In this document: positions 1-10,757 of the stretch, piece after piece | Layout: the number at the start of each line of letters is the position of its first letter | Numbering within the stretch: the first letter of the stretch is position 1 | NCBI GenBank assembly: GCA_001936135.1 | Contig: CP012811.1 | Span: 2,418,001-2,482,000 of the forward strand | Direction of reading: 5' to 3' | DNA: 64,000 bases | From: Saccharomycopsis fibuligera x Saccharomycopsis cf. fibuligera | Taxonomy: Eukaryota; Ascomycota; Saccharomycetes; Ascoideales; Saccharomycopsidaceae | Notes under the pieces: generated by a model | What the model saw: the letters and a program-made list of their open reading frames with translations, nothing else | Told to the model about the DNA's origin: nothing | The model's database searches: none | Program-made: the position numbers and the translations under genes

Positions 1-1199
1 ACCCATTGTTTTTGCTATACACTTCCGGCTCCACTGGTAAGCCGAAGGGTATTCAACACTCCACTGCCGGCTACTTGCTTGGCGCCCTTTTGACCACCAA
101 GTATTCCTTTGATGTCAACGAAAACGATATCTTGTTCACTGCCGGTGACGTGGGCTGGATCACCGGCCACACTTATGTGGTTTACGGCCCATTGCTTAAC
201 GGGGCCACAACCGTGGTGTTTGAAGGCACCCCAGCCTACCCTGATTTCTCCCGTTACTGGCAAATTGTTGAGAAATACAAGGTCACGCAATTTTACGTTG
301 CTCCAACTGCCCTCAGACTTTTGAAAAAAGCAGGAGACAAGTTCATTGAGAACCACGACTTGTCTAGCTTGAGATCCTTGGGATCTGTGGGTGAGCCAAT
401 TGCCGCTGAGATTTGGGAATGGTACGATCAGAAGATTGGGCAAGGCAGATGTACTATCCAAGACACTTACTGGCAAACTGAAACCGGGTCCCACATTATT
501 GCGCCGCTAGCTGGTGTGACCCCAACAAAGCCGGGCTCCGCATCATTACCATTTTTTGGTATTGACGTTGCCATCTTGGATGCCACCACCGGCGAAGAGT
601 TGAAAGGTAATGCCGTTGAGGGCGTTTTGGCCATCAAGCAGTCGTGGCCAAGTATCACTAGATCCATTTGGCAGGACTACGAACGGTTCGAAGACACTTA
701 CTTCCGCCCATATCCTGGCTATTTCTTTACCGGAGATGGCGGGGCTCGAGACAAGGACGGGTTTTACTGGGTGCTTGGTAGAGTTGACGACGTGGTTAAC
801 GTTTCTGGCCACCGTCTTTCCACTGCTGAAATTGAAGCAGCAATTATCGAAAACCACTTGGTGGGAGAAAATGCAGTTGTCGGGTTCTCTCATGAGTTGA
901 CCGGTCAAGCAATCGCTGCCTTTGTCGCCTTGAAGAATAAGAACTTGCTGAATGAGGAAATCGAAGATGCTAAAAAGAATATCATTTTGGGGGTCCGTAA
1001 AGAAATCGGGCCATTTGCTGCTCCAAAGGTGATTTTCATTGTAGACGATTTGCCAAAGACCAGAAGCGGCAAGATTATGAGACGTATCTTGAGAAAAATC
1101 TTGGCTGGTGAAGAAGACCAGTTGGGTGATACTTCCACATTGAGCAACCCTGCAATTGTGGACCACTTGATTGGGGCCGTCAAGGGGTCAAAGAAGTAA
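1..1199 (+). CDS. ACS1: Acetyl-CoA synthetase, C-terminal part (5' end outside window)
   Basis: This is the last ~399 codons of an AMP-forming acetyl-CoA synthetase, which makes acetyl-CoA from acetate, ATP and CoA via acetyl-AMP. The frame is open from base 3, so the start lies upstream of the window. Visible family motifs, in order, are [11 protein letters not shown] (phosphate-binding loop, about 18-50), [11 protein letters not shown] (about 460-492), YFFTGDGG (about 721-744), [15 protein letters not shown] (hinge and CoA region, about 778-822) and [11 protein letters not shown] (catalytic lysine loop, about 1054-1086). The C-terminus, with [13 protein letters not shown] and STLSNP, resembles S. 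cerevisiae Acs1 more than Acs2, which is why ACS1 is chosen. The paralogue choice is from memory of those families. A long T run follows the TAA at once. Confidence 0.9.
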   Translation, partial: PLFLLYTSGSTGKPKGIQHSTAGYLLGALLTTKYSFDVNENDILFTAGDVGWITGHTYVVYGPLLNGATTVVFEGTPAYPDFSRYWQIVEKYKVTQFYVAPTALRLLKKAGDKFIENHDLSSLRSLGSVGEPIAAEIWEWYDQKIGQGRCTIQDTYWQTETGSHIIAPLAGVTPTKPGSASLPFFGIDVAILDATTGEELKGNAVEGVLAIKQSWPSITRSIWQDYERFEDTYFRPYPGYFFTGDGGARDKDGFYWVLGRVDDVVNVSGHRLSTAEIEAAIIENHLVGENAVVGFSHELTGQAIAAFVALKNKNLLNEEIEDAKKNIILGVRKEIGPFAAPKVIFIVDDLPKTRSGKIMRRILRKILAGEEDQLGDTSTLSNPAIVDHLIGAVKGSKK

Positions 1200-1201
1200 G
1201 T

Positions 1202-1237
<36 letters not shown>

Positions 1238-3659
1238 CTTTTTAAGATAGCTAATTGGTGCTCCTCTTTGCTTTATATAGTCAGGACTTTCTTTTAACTT
1301 TTGATTTGGTTTTGATTTTGACTTGAGCACCCCTTTTCTTTTTTTTTCTTTTTTTTTTTCTCTTATAACGACCAATGACTTTGCTTTCTTTTTTATACAA
1401 ATGACCTCATCCTTCTGTCTTTTTTTTAGTTTATTTTTTCTATAAATGTTATTATATTCCTCTCAATACAATCACCTAGATGTCATTCATTGCTTGCATT
1501 TTTGTCTACGGAGCTTTATTCGATAAGCGCAGCATGGCTCTTAAAGGCTGGTTGAATGGCTGGACGGCAGAGTTGAGCAACTAGTCAGTTCATAAGCAAC
1601 AGTTGAGCTGACTTAATGCATGTTGACCACACTGCATATCATAACGTATCCACAAACAAAAGCAGCGGCCGCCGTCGCTTGTCGAAGTAGACATTTTGAG
1701 TGCGTGTAGAAAAAAAAAAAAAAAAAAAAAAAATAACAATTGACGAGAGGTATAAAAAAAAAAAAAATTTTTTTTCCCCAGTCTACTGCTCGTTCGTTTG
1801 TTTGTCTTCTCTTCCTAAAGCTTTGCTTGTGATGGGTTTCATATAGTAATCAGGTTAAATCAAACAGACTCGAGGCGCAGACGTGTCAAGATCGCAGTGC
1901 TGCCTACTGGATCATTTCATTTCTCATAAAGTGTACTTTCTTTTAGTTCAACCTTTTTGCATTCTTTTTTACTTCTTTATTCTTTATTCTCTTTTGGCTA
2001 ATGTGGGTCTTTATCAAAGCAGTACAAGCAGCATCGCTATCATCAGTTCACTTCTCAGGTGCATAAATGCTCATCGACTCGAATGGCCCCAACTTTGTTG
2101 GCTGATTTTTGTGCCAGTTTGTTGACTGGCCCAATGATCAGTGTCTTAGCTGGAGCATACGGGATCGAGAGCTGGCAGGCATGCTGGCTGGCTGGCTAGC
2201 CTCAGTGATCCACAAATGATTTACTGGTGGTGATTTGGCTTTTCCAGTAGTCAGTAGCTGACCTGCATTTTCTCGGGATCTTTTGATTTTTTTTTCTTAT
2301 TTTTTTTATATTTATAATCACTTTTCCTATTGTCTTTTCTTTTGCACTTTCCCAAAGTTGCAAAACAAATGCATCTACTTAAGTTGATTTGATGCTATTT
2401 ACCATCATTTCAATGTGTCACGATGCAAAGATCAAACCCACTTTCAGAATTAAAAAACCTATAATTTGCAGAACGTTTTGTTTTGCATTTTATTTTTATT
2501 TTTTTTCAATTTCGAATTATTTGTCATCAACCTAGCAGCACTTATTGTTTTCATTGTTTGAATTCTTTCTGCTTCCCATCGTCGGCATCCTTTATGAAAT
2601 TGCACCATTCATTGCTTCTTTCGCGTGTTCTGATCAGTTGGTTGGACACGTTAAAGGATTTCCTTTCATTATACTTGTCTTCGTTGCGTTCCTTTTGTTC
2701 TTTTTTTTTTCTTTTTCTGTTCCTAATTTTGTTTCCTGTTCTTTCAACTTTTTGTCTATCTTTTCTCTATTTTTTTTTTAATTTTATTCTAATCCTTTTT
2801 CTATTCTTTTTCTGTCTTTCTTTTTGTTCTTTCTATCTTTCTTCTATTGCTTTCCTTCTTTCTTTCGGGCCCAATAGCTTCTTTCATTCTGACCTTTTGC
2901 CCCGATTCTCTACTTACGGGGAGTCACAATCACTTTATCACAGCTTTTGCCAAAACCAGCCATTAGTGACATTGTTGACATGCAGCCCAGGATTCCTCCC
3001 CCCGAGAACAAAGATTTAGCAAGTTTTTTGCTCATTTTTTTGTTCTCACTCTGGTTTCCGCTTAGTGGTTGTAGTTGGTTCCTTGGTGTGATCAAAGGTA
3101 TTGTGTGGGGGTACTCGGTTGGGTTTTTGATTTTGATTCTTATTGGGTTTGAGGGTTGAGGAAGTAGGAAGGAGGGATATGGAGAATGAAGAGGAGGGTT
3201 GAAGAAGATATACGGGGAAAGAAGATGAATGAAATAAAAAAATGTTTTATGGAGAAGAGTCTAAAAAGGAGATTGAGTGAGATTCAAAAAGAAGAATGGA
3301 GAAAAGAGAAGAATATTGGAGTGTTTTGGAGGGAAGGAAAGGATAAAGTAGTGGAAGGTTTTGTAAAGGCGTCTGCATTGGTCGATTGATGAGAGGAGAG
3401 AGAACTAGATGGAAAATCTCCGTGGCTGCTGGGGATCAGTGGTAATTCATATTTCCTTATCAACGTTTGCCAATAATTTAGTATTGATAGGCTTCTTGTA
3501 GACTTACTGATAGATTATGTATGGCAAGACTACAGGTCTGTCTCTTCGGAACCTGCTCTCAATAAAAAGATATTAACATTATTTAATTTATTTAAAGATA
3601 AAGCTATGTGGTGTATCGTAAAGAATTACTTTTCCCAACAAAGACGTCAAAACTAGCAT
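1200..3659. other. 2.4 kb gene-free spacer between convergent ACS1 and YSA1
   Basis: No convincing gene is visible. The spacer contains homopolymer tracts (T at about 1207-1237, A at about 1711-1732), a strongly pyrimidine-rich stretch on the plus strand (about 2270-2870) and a strongly purine-rich stretch (about 3160-3420). Open frames at 2483-3019 (Phe/Leu/Ser-rich) and 3186-3389 (Lys/Glu-rich) follow simply from this base bias. It is long for the gap between two convergent 3' ends. Confidence 0.7.
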
Positions 3660-4714
3660 CTAGTAAAGCTGGAAAGTCCTTGCTAATTTCAAACCAGCAG
3701 CAATACTGCCGACTTTAGAATCAATCTTGTACCCCTTCTCGGTATACTTGTCCAACTCTTCCGGCAATTTATCCAAGTCAAGCAAAAAGGTCTCAATGTA
3801 CTCATTTGGCTCCAATTGAGGCTGAGGGTTTTGGTTTTCCGGTCTCAGTAAATCAACCTCAAGCATCACGGAGATCAAATTAGTATTGGTAAATCCGGCG
3901 TCATTGAACAACACATGAGAGTTGCTGATATGATCTTTTTCTTCGACAATAAACCCAGTTTCCTCGTGCAATTCTCTAATGGCACACTGCAAGGGGGTTT
4001 CCTTAGGATCGAGTAATCCAGCAGGAAACTCGATGCAGACAGCAGCCACTGGTGGACGAAATTGTTTCTGAAGTACAACTTTTGGGGACTTTCCCGGGAT
4101 TGGTTTTTTGGTTGTTGGGTCTTTCTCAATAGCTAAAGCAATTATTCCAACGCCGTCTATTTCGGTGCCTTCGACTCTAGTTGTTCTAGCAGCCATTTCC
4201 CAATCGCGGTCTATTGCGGTGTTAGTATCACATTTTTGCCAACTTGAAAGCGATCTGGCTAGTTAAAACAGCTTTATAAAGTGGAAAAAGTGGGGCATTT
4301 AAAGCAAACCAACGATACATACCTTCGCCGTCAGGATTTACATAGTGGACCTTTTGCAATTTTGTCCACTTGGCGTCCTTGCTATCCTAAATTGAGCGCA
4401 TTAGTGTTTTGAAACAAGAATAATAACAGCAACATCACCGCCACCAATACTTTACCGCCAATACATACCAATGGCTCAACTCCTTTGAGTTTGGCTAATT
4501 CAGAGGATTTCTTTTGGCTCATTTTGGTAACTGTTGCTCTTGTGTATTGCAAATGATTATTTATGCTGGAAAATTGTCTCTGTGGGAAATATTCAGCAGC
4601 ACAGCTCTTAACTTTGGTGCTATATCTATTTTTGGCAAAGCTTGAGGCAATTGACCTGATTGAATTATTTAGATTTAAAAGTGAAATCGTAGTTCTGCTG
4701 AGCACTGGAATCAT
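3660..4714 (-). CDS. YSA1: ADP-ribose pyrophosphatase, Nudix hydrolase (three exons)
   Basis: It hydrolyses ADP-ribose and related nucleotide sugars to AMP and a ribose phosphate. The exons, in transcript order, are 4714-4469, 4386-4323 and 4210-3660, separated by introns with GTATGT donors and AG acceptors. Splicing restores one frame through residues such as DSKDAKWTKLQ and ends in a 286-residue protein. The complete Nudix box (G, five residues, E, seven residues, REL, then EE and TGF) lies in exon 3 at about 3962-4033. Two in-frame ATGs are possible. The one at 4714 adds 64 residues rich in Arg, Ser, Leu and Ile with few acids, like a mitochondrial presequence. The one at 4522 gives 222 residues, near the size of the yeast enzyme. 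ALG1 is divergent, 318 bp away. Confidence 0.88.
4211..4322 (-). other. YSA1 intron 2 (112 nt)
   Basis: Donor GTATGT at 4322-4317, a perfect TACTAAC branch site and acceptor AATAG ending at 4211. It interrupts a codon after its first base (G|AC), and splicing gives a continuous YSA1 frame. Confidence 0.88.
4387..4468 (-). other. YSA1 intron 1 (82 nt)
   Basis: Minus-strand donor GTATGT at 4468-4463, branch-like CACTAAT near the 3' end and acceptor TTTAG at 4391-4387. Removing it joins codon TTG to GAT in frame. Confidence 0.85.
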
Positions 4715-5032
4715 GCTACGTTACGGCTACACATCGCCCAATCATAGGCAGAAACAGTAACAAGAAGAGACTAGAAAGCGCCCCGGTGGAGCCATCACAA
4801 AGCAAGGAAAGCAGCGAGACCGGTAAAAGAAGGCGATGCCCCCAAACATGGAGACACCCCTATATTTGCTAAGCGGACATCGATTACTATTGTGAAAAAA
4901 TAAAAATAAAAAAATCATAACCATCTAAATCATTACAAGTATACGTAAATTAAAATGATCCTTCGCGATGAGCAGAAACTAAGCTGAAAGGTAGCAGGCA
5001 AACAAATATATAAATAGCCATATACACAAATC

Positions 5033-6697
5033 ATGGCGGTTATAATATCCCAGGTGAAAGCCCTCATTGACTGGCTAGAGTATCCGTTGTGGGTATGGTG
5101 TTTGATTGTGTTTTATTTTTTCATTCCGGTGATTTTCTATATTGTCTTGCCATGGTATGTGGAAGCAAAAAAATATGGCAAGACGCCTGCTTCTGAAGGT
5201 CTTAGTGATGAAGATGTTGATGGAATAGAAGACGGTGGAAAGAGGTCAAAGCTGAAAAAGAAGAGACAGGTGCTTATTGTTGTGCTTGGAGATTTGGGCC
5301 ATTCGCCAAGAATGCTTTACCATGCAAAGAATTTTGCAGCTAGCGGATATAAAGTACAGTTATTTGGTTATTTGAACTCCAATCTCCCAGACTTCATCAC
5401 TGATAATGTTGCCGCAAATGGCACCGAAAATCAAGCATCTTTTGCTGCGGCTGGGGAAGGCAAAGATCAAATCGAAATCAATGAAATTGTAACTGTTGCA
5501 AGCAAGGGAAACAAGATTGTCAACTTGATCAGAAAAGTGATCCTTCAACATTGGATCTTGGTCAAGTTGTTTTTTAAGCAAAAATTCAAAAACTCTGACT
5601 TTGTTCTTATTCAAAACCCACCCCTTTTGCCAATATTACATATTTTACTATTTTGGAAATTCATATATTCACCAAAGACGAAAATTATAATTGACTGGCA
5701 TAATTTGAACTATACCATTTTGTCAATGAAATTCAAAGAAGATGATTATAATGGCACACCTAAAAAGAAATCAATAAAGCAACTAATTACCAAAAGCCTT
5801 GGATTGTTTCTTGTGGAGATCCTCAAATCATATGAGTTTACGTTGACCAAATTTGGTGATTTGAATTTAACTGTTTCTTCAAACATGAGAGATTTCCTCT
5901 TATCGGTACTTTATCCAATCACCGAAGACCAAAAATATGCCAGCAAGAAGTTCATTGTGTTGAAAGACAGACCAGCTGATCAATTTGCAGTGTTGAAAGA
6001 CCAAAGTGTTCGCAATAAATTAATAACTGGTACATTTGCCCACTTGTTTCAACTGCAGGAGTTAGCCGATGCTGGGTTTGATTTAGTCGGCGACCAGCCG
6101 AAAGACAAGATTCTCATCAGCAGCACGTCTTTCACCAAGGATGAAGACTTTAATATTTTGCTAGATTCATTGAAACAATACGATCAATTACTTGCCAAAA
6201 GTAGCAGTAATAGCAGCACCACCAATGCTAGCAATAAATTGCCCAAAATATTCTTGGTTGTCACCGGAAAAGGCCCCGAACAAGAAGCATTCCATGCCAG
6301 AATTAAACAATTACAATTCTCACAAAACATAATCATCAAAAATCATTGGTTTAGTGCCTCCGAATACCCAAAAATCATCTCCTTGGCTGACTTGGCCATC
6401 TCTTTGCATGTTTCTTCCTCAGGAGTCGATCTACCAATGAAAATCCTAGATTTTTTTGGTAGCGGGGTTCCTACAATTAGTGTCAAATTTGACACTATTC
6501 GAGAATTGGTACGCAATGGTGATAACGGATTCATTTTGAATGAAAATACCCCTGCTTGTTTACGTGAAGCGTTAGTGAACGTTTTGAGTCCAGAGAGTAA
6601 ACAAGTTTTGGCCAAAATCAAAGCAGGGGCGGTGTTGGAGAGTAAATATAGATGGGATGATAGTTGGCACGATGCACTTGCTGGAGTTGTCGCTTGA
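5033..6697 (+). CDS. ALG1: Beta-1,4-mannosyltransferase Alg1
   Basis: It adds the first mannose to dolichol-PP-chitobiose on the cytosolic face of the ER, an essential step of N-glycan assembly. The protein has 554 residues. A hydrophobic anchor lies near the N-terminus (about residues 17-45). After a charged linker, the family signature VVLGDLGHSPRMLYHAK begins near residue 84 and is followed by SGYKVQLFGY. The conserved donor-site region SGVDLPMKILDFFG lies at about 6422-6463. The length is somewhat above that of the S. cerevisiae enzyme, through an acidic/Lys-rich N-terminal insert and a Ser/Asn linker. The ATG at 5033 is the first in frame and precedes the anchor directly. It is divergent from YSA1 and probably shares its upstream region. 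Confidence 0.93.
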   Translation: MAVIISQVKALIDWLEYPLWVWCLIVFYFFIPVIFYIVLPWYVEAKKYGKTPASEGLSDEDVDGIEDGGKRSKLKKKRQVLIVVLGDLGHSPRMLYHAKNFAASGYKVQLFGYLNSNLPDFITDNVAANGTENQASFAAAGEGKDQIEINEIVTVASKGNKIVNLIRKVILQHWILVKLFFKQKFKNSDFVLIQNPPLLPILHILLFWKFIYSPKTKIIIDWHNLNYTILSMKFKEDDYNGTPKKKSIKQLITKSLGLFLVEILKSYEFTLTKFGDLNLTVSSNMRDFLLSVLYPITEDQKYASKKFIVLKDRPADQFAVLKDQSVRNKLITGTFAHLFQLQELADAGFDLVGDQPKDKILISSTSFTKDEDFNILLDSLKQYDQLLAKSSSNSSTTNASNKLPKIFLVVTGKGPEQEAFHARIKQLQFSQNIIIKNHWFSASEYPKIISLADLAISLHVSSSGVDLPMKILDFFGSGVPTISVKFDTIRELVRNGDNGFILNENTPACLREALVNVLSPESKQVLAKIKAGAVLESKYRWDDSWHDALAGVVA

Positions 6698-8503
6698 GTC
6701 CGTGAATCTTAGTGCATATAATTATGGGGTTTTGAGGATGTATTCATTATTATTTTCGAAAAAGGGTGGTATATAATAAATCGTTACTGGCGAAGCTCTT
6801 TGAGAGACTACTAATATATGCATAATGATTCGCACCGTTGTTCAAAAAGACAAGCATTGCGTAGCTCTTATGAAGACCGCATTTTCCTTCTCAATATAAA
6901 CTCTGTACTTCTAGTGGCAATTGTATGTCTGCTTATCATCATATTTTTTAGTGCCCTCGCAATAGTGATGATTATTGAGACTATGATCTCCGTTACTGTA
7001 TGTATAAAAACACCCAGTCAAGCAAGAATGAAGTCATATGTCATGTCTTACGATGCCTACTGGAATCTGGTAATTCACAACACGCTACCACTGCGATCGC
7101 CACAGCGCGTGTTGCTTTACCAAGAAGTTTGCTTGTGGTTTTTGAACAATAAGCGTTCCTAGCGATTTGGGGTGGAAAATTTGTTTTGATACAGTATGGT
7201 TTGATTTTGGTTCCCTTTATGGTTTAAGTTAATAACTAAGTGAGCAGCAGACATTGATACTGAAGGCATGCTATACTGAAGAAAGCCATAAGGAAAACAT
7301 AACACTGTATTGGTTCATATGCAATATTATCAGCTACTTGTTGAGTCAATTTGTTGTTGGTAAAGATGTATTTTTGGAATCTCAAGCAATTCAACTTGCT
7401 TATGACGTTGTGAGAAACTCGGAAAAATGGTTTCAAAGCACACTCGTAAGCTGGTTGTTATTGTTGCTATAGTTCATGGTCTATAGATATTATAATCTAT
7501 ACATTATTGATTGTTTAAAAACAGCATGTTTAGAATGAATGAGCTACTGAGATTGCTGGATCAAAGAGAGAGCATATAATAATTTGGTCAATGTTGAGGT
7601 CAACTTTTTACAGTAATGGACCAGCCAGTATCCGTAGTCAATGATAACTATTGGCATACTTAGGTCTTTAATGAAACTACAGCTTAGAACATACAGAATA
7701 CGGCTTACCGGTCTTACGGCCAGCAGCGTCTTATCAAGATTTTGCCTATGAGATTCATATAGTTCAAAAAAAACGACATAATAATGCATCACAACGCGCT
7801 GCAGCGCGCCTGTCACTCACTTCTCCAGAAAACAGAAAAATATTTTTCGAGGATCCAACTGGAAGGGTCATTGAGGTGAGCAGCCCGTGTGCCCGATTAG
7901 GAAGGATAAACAAAGTGTCTGAGACAGGACCCAAGCCAGAGCCAGCCATGGGTGTATAGAGTATCACCAACCGGTAAAGTCCTCGCCATATAACCGAGGG
8001 TCTGACTACTACAGGCAAAAGCATGAAAGGGGGATTCTTTGCATAGAGCCACACTATCCCGCAGTTTCGATTTCGCGCGAGTTGCACCTGATTGTACACA
8101 TTTTATTTCTTAATCATCGTGTTTTGTAGTTTGGTTGAAGCATTGTAACTTGTTGCTGAAAATAGATATCTAATCCTGTAAATAACTTTACGTTTCTGGG
8201 AATAAGAGAAATGCTATAAAATAATACTCGGAGATTATAGTACGAAGCATATAAAGCAAGTGCATGTCGTGCCCACTAATTGATGATGGTCCCAATTCCA
8301 TCGGGGCTTTCCTGGGATGCCAAAGAGATTGTATCAAAAGAAGATTAGCAGCAAATTTAGTTACCGGCGGTAGGAAACTCGTGATTTTCAGCAACTTGAT
8401 AAATTTAAATATTTTGATGACAAGCAAGGTGACAAAGTTCTTATTTTGTAAATTGTCGAAAAATAGGCCTAGGAGCCCCGGGAACTCGTAAGTACCTCAT
8501 ATC
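6698..8503. other. Gene-free stretch, 3' of ALG1
   Basis: I see no credible gene. Short open frames (for example 6818-7162, plus, with a hydrophobic segment) have no recognisable domain. The part at about 7800-8100 is visibly richer in G+C than its surroundings. Its minus-strand frame 7764-8099 has no resemblance I can name and no ATG-proximal support. Confidence 0.6.
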
Positions 8504-9576
8504 ATGCCTGATAAAATCGTCGGCATAGATTTGGGACCCACTACCCACTAACGCTCCTACTGGCTCTTCTAATATTATCGTAGTATCCGTACAAACGCTT
8601 TTATCTCAACAAAGGTTCCTTCGGTATAATCCCAAAGATTTCAAACTCGTATTCATTGACAAACCATATTATGCGTGAAAACATACATTTCTATCCTAAA
8701 GCATTTTGAACCTGGTACGACAACTTCTAGAGTAGCAGTTGTTGACTTTTCTACTAAATTAAAGACATGATTGCAAATCTTATCTGGGTTATTGGGGCAA
8801 CCTTGGTTTTCATAAAGGTAGGATCAGATGATAAATGAAGGCTAGTTATGTGATGCAAAAATTATCACAGTAAACACAAACATTGCATATATTTATCAGC
8901 CGATAGCAAATGATTGGTAAAGGATTTATAAAAACATGCAAACAAACAAACTCGTAATATTATTGATTTTGCTTCGTCTTGTGACATGAGGATTGTATCG
9001 TTGCCAACACTAATGAAACTTAATCCTGAGATGTTTTTTCAAGAATCTTTATCGAATTAATTTGAATAGAAAGAAGCGAAAATTAAAAGAATATGGCAAA
9101 AACTCGAAAGGAACATAAAGAAGAACTTGAAAGTGTTTTATCAAGCACGACCAAGGGATTAACTAATCTTTATTAGTTACTGCTGAGGATTTGGGTTCAA
9201 ATTTACCAAATCAAAAAAACTTCCCAAAAAAGATATAATGTAGTAAAAAAGAGTATCTAATGCCGATTATTCAGGCTACACATCTAGTAAAATAATTAAT
9301 GAGTGTGTACCACTGAAAACAGTTATTGGAGTAGTGCACTCTGTCTGCGAATATACTTCGTATGTGAATTATCGATATAGTTTTAAAACTGCAACATGGT
9401 GTAACACACCTGTGACGTTGAAACAGAAAACACTAGTTAAAAACGAAAACATCCTCTCTAAAGTTAGCTTTACTACTGATGTTGATAATAATACCAAGAA
9501 TAAATCTTGCATAGTATATTTTGGATATACATACGATGTGCCAAGATATAACCCTTTGAAGGGTATGAAAGAGTAA
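8504..9576 (+). pseudogene. Decayed mitochondrial-type Hsp70 (SSC1/SSQ1-like) relic
   Basis: Separate blocks of a mitochondrial Hsp70 appear in the right order on the plus strand, broken by stops and frameshifts. Block 1, from ATG 8504, reads KIVGIDLG with TTH after an inserted proline. About 20 codons later, in the same frame past two stops, come NA, S and PSV at the spacing of the Ssc1 region NAEGSRTTPSV. Block 2 (about 9000-9152) reads VANTNE and, 40 codons on, VLSSTT, matching VKSTNGD and ELSSTTS. Block 3 (9176 on, a different frame) reads VTAEDLG, matching the ITADASG that follows LSSTT in Ssc1. Block 4 (9403-9565, a third frame) reads NTPV and later VYFG with N and L at the spacing of VFQGERELVRDNKL. 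Several segments are missing. The matches are weak singly, and it is their order that convinces. No function is expected. Confidence 0.6.
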
Positions 9577-10378
9577 ATTCAAGTATATTAAGTCCCTATT
9601 TGTCTTGTACGCTTTCTCAAAGCATCATTCTTCAATGGTGGAAAAATATAATTTTAAGTGTGATTTTACTATTTTTGCATATAAGTCAGCTGCGGATACA
9701 ATCAAAAGTCAATATTATAACAAAATCAACAAACATGGAAAATTGTCAAAGACCGGCTACTGATACCTCATCAAAGGCGAAGGAAAAATAAGTTAACTAA
9801 GAATAGGTAATATATTATATTATGTAGTAAGGGTGGTTGAGAGATCAAGCGACAGTGCATTATTTGTGCGTAACTAAATAGAAAACAGCGAATACTCCCG
9901 ATTAAATAGTAATTAATATTTCCTAAACGGGAAGTCACTTGCTATCACACAAAAGTTAGTATTCTAAATAGTGTTTTCTAACCGAGAATTCAAAGTGATG
10001 AAGGAAAGGAAATTGGGCGGACTAATTGTAGACTTATGTGACAGATTATGAAATAATAAATAATTTAGAAACGCCGCATTAGTTGCAGCATTTTGTGAGA
10101 CCAAAGAAGATCAAGAAGTAAGGGGAAAAATCCGTTATATCGAAATTGATTTTACTTCCTGTTGACCCCACCATATTGAGATCAATTGTCCATGATTATA
10201 GTGTATGCAAGTCCGGCGAGTTTTGGAGTTACAATAAGAAGCGCTAACAGCAAATATCCCAAAAGCCAGTAGTGCCCCTCAAGACTGCATTTGCTAGTAA
10301 AAGCTGTTTTCCTGCAGGATGGGTGGTGATACGATGCGCAGTAGCATCTATGGTTGCATATCCTATGCGTATGTGTGC
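9577..10378. other. Gene-free AT-rich stretch
   Basis: Only short open frames without ATG support or recognisable motifs (for example 9600-9791). Nothing else is seen. Confidence 0.55.
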
Positions 10379-10546
10379 TTAAGCCCACCGGCCGACAGGC
10401 GATCTAAAAATTTGGCTCACCGAGTACAACAGCTTGCTAGTATTTGACTGAAGACAAAGATTCTCCGAGTTGATACACGAAACCAGATATAAAAAAAGAA
10501 TAATAACTGCTGGTAATAAAAAAGCGGTTAGGGATGCCTTATTCAT
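10379..10546 (-). CDS. Possible 55-residue ORF with signal-peptide-like N-terminus (doubtful)
   Basis: From the ATG at 10546 the first ~25 residues (MNKASLTAFLLPAVIILFL, then YLVSC) look like a secretory signal or membrane anchor, but the frame stops after 55 codons. Reading on past the stop stays open for about 40 more codons in the same frame. An overlapping frame ends in another hydrophobic segment. A TATA-like element lies about 85 bp upstream (about 10629-10638), and beyond it is the GC-rich repeat island at 10641-10757. It may be a very small gene, the 5' end of a broken secreted-protein gene, or chance. I do not recognise it. Confidence 0.2.
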   Translation of the reverse strand: MNKASLTAFLLPAVIILFLYLVSCINSENLCLQSNTSKLLYSVSQIFRSPVGRWA

Positions 10547-10640
10547 AAAATGAAAAAAAACCAATAGTTTTTTATAAAAACTAAAAATTCAATATCCGGA
10601 GAAGAAAAACAAGACAGAAACTTACAATAATATATAAACA

Positions 10641-10757
10641 GATAGCGGCCGGGCGCTATTTCCGGGCGCTATTTCCTGAACATCAAATTGTCCAACAAAG
10701 CGTTGCGGATAGCGGCCGGGCAACGTGCGAGACAGCGTTAGTGCCTGCACTAACGCT
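10641..10757. repeat. GC-rich island of nested direct and inverted repeats
   Basis: This island is embedded in very AT-rich DNA. It contains a 13-bp tandem repeat (CCGGGCGCTATTTCC at 10649-10663 and 10662-10676), a 14-bp direct repeat GATAGCGGCCGGGC (10641-10654 and 10708-10721), a CGTTGC/GCAACG inverted repeat around the second copy, and a perfect 10-bp inverted repeat GCGTTAGTGC/GCACTAACGC with a 2-bp loop (10735-10756). Repeated CGG/CCG triplets are the half-sites of fungal Zn2Cys6 regulators, so it may be an upstream activating sequence. That role is inferred. Confidence 0.55.

Noticed and set aside
2483-3019. 178-codon Phe/Leu/Ser-rich plus-strand ORF
   Set aside because: The composition follows from the T-rich strand; no motif, and overlapping open frames show the same bias.
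3186-3389. 67-codon Lys/Glu-rich ORF with ATG
   Set aside because: Explained by the purine-rich tract; no recognisable domain.
6818-7162. 114-codon ORF with a hydrophobic segment
   Set aside because: Protein-like only in one stretch, without conserved motifs; could be chance in AT-rich DNA.
7764-8099. 111-codon minus frame in a GC-richer patch; structural RNA considered
   Set aside because: I could not match it to RNase P, SRP, snRNA, telomerase or 5S features; left as unknown.
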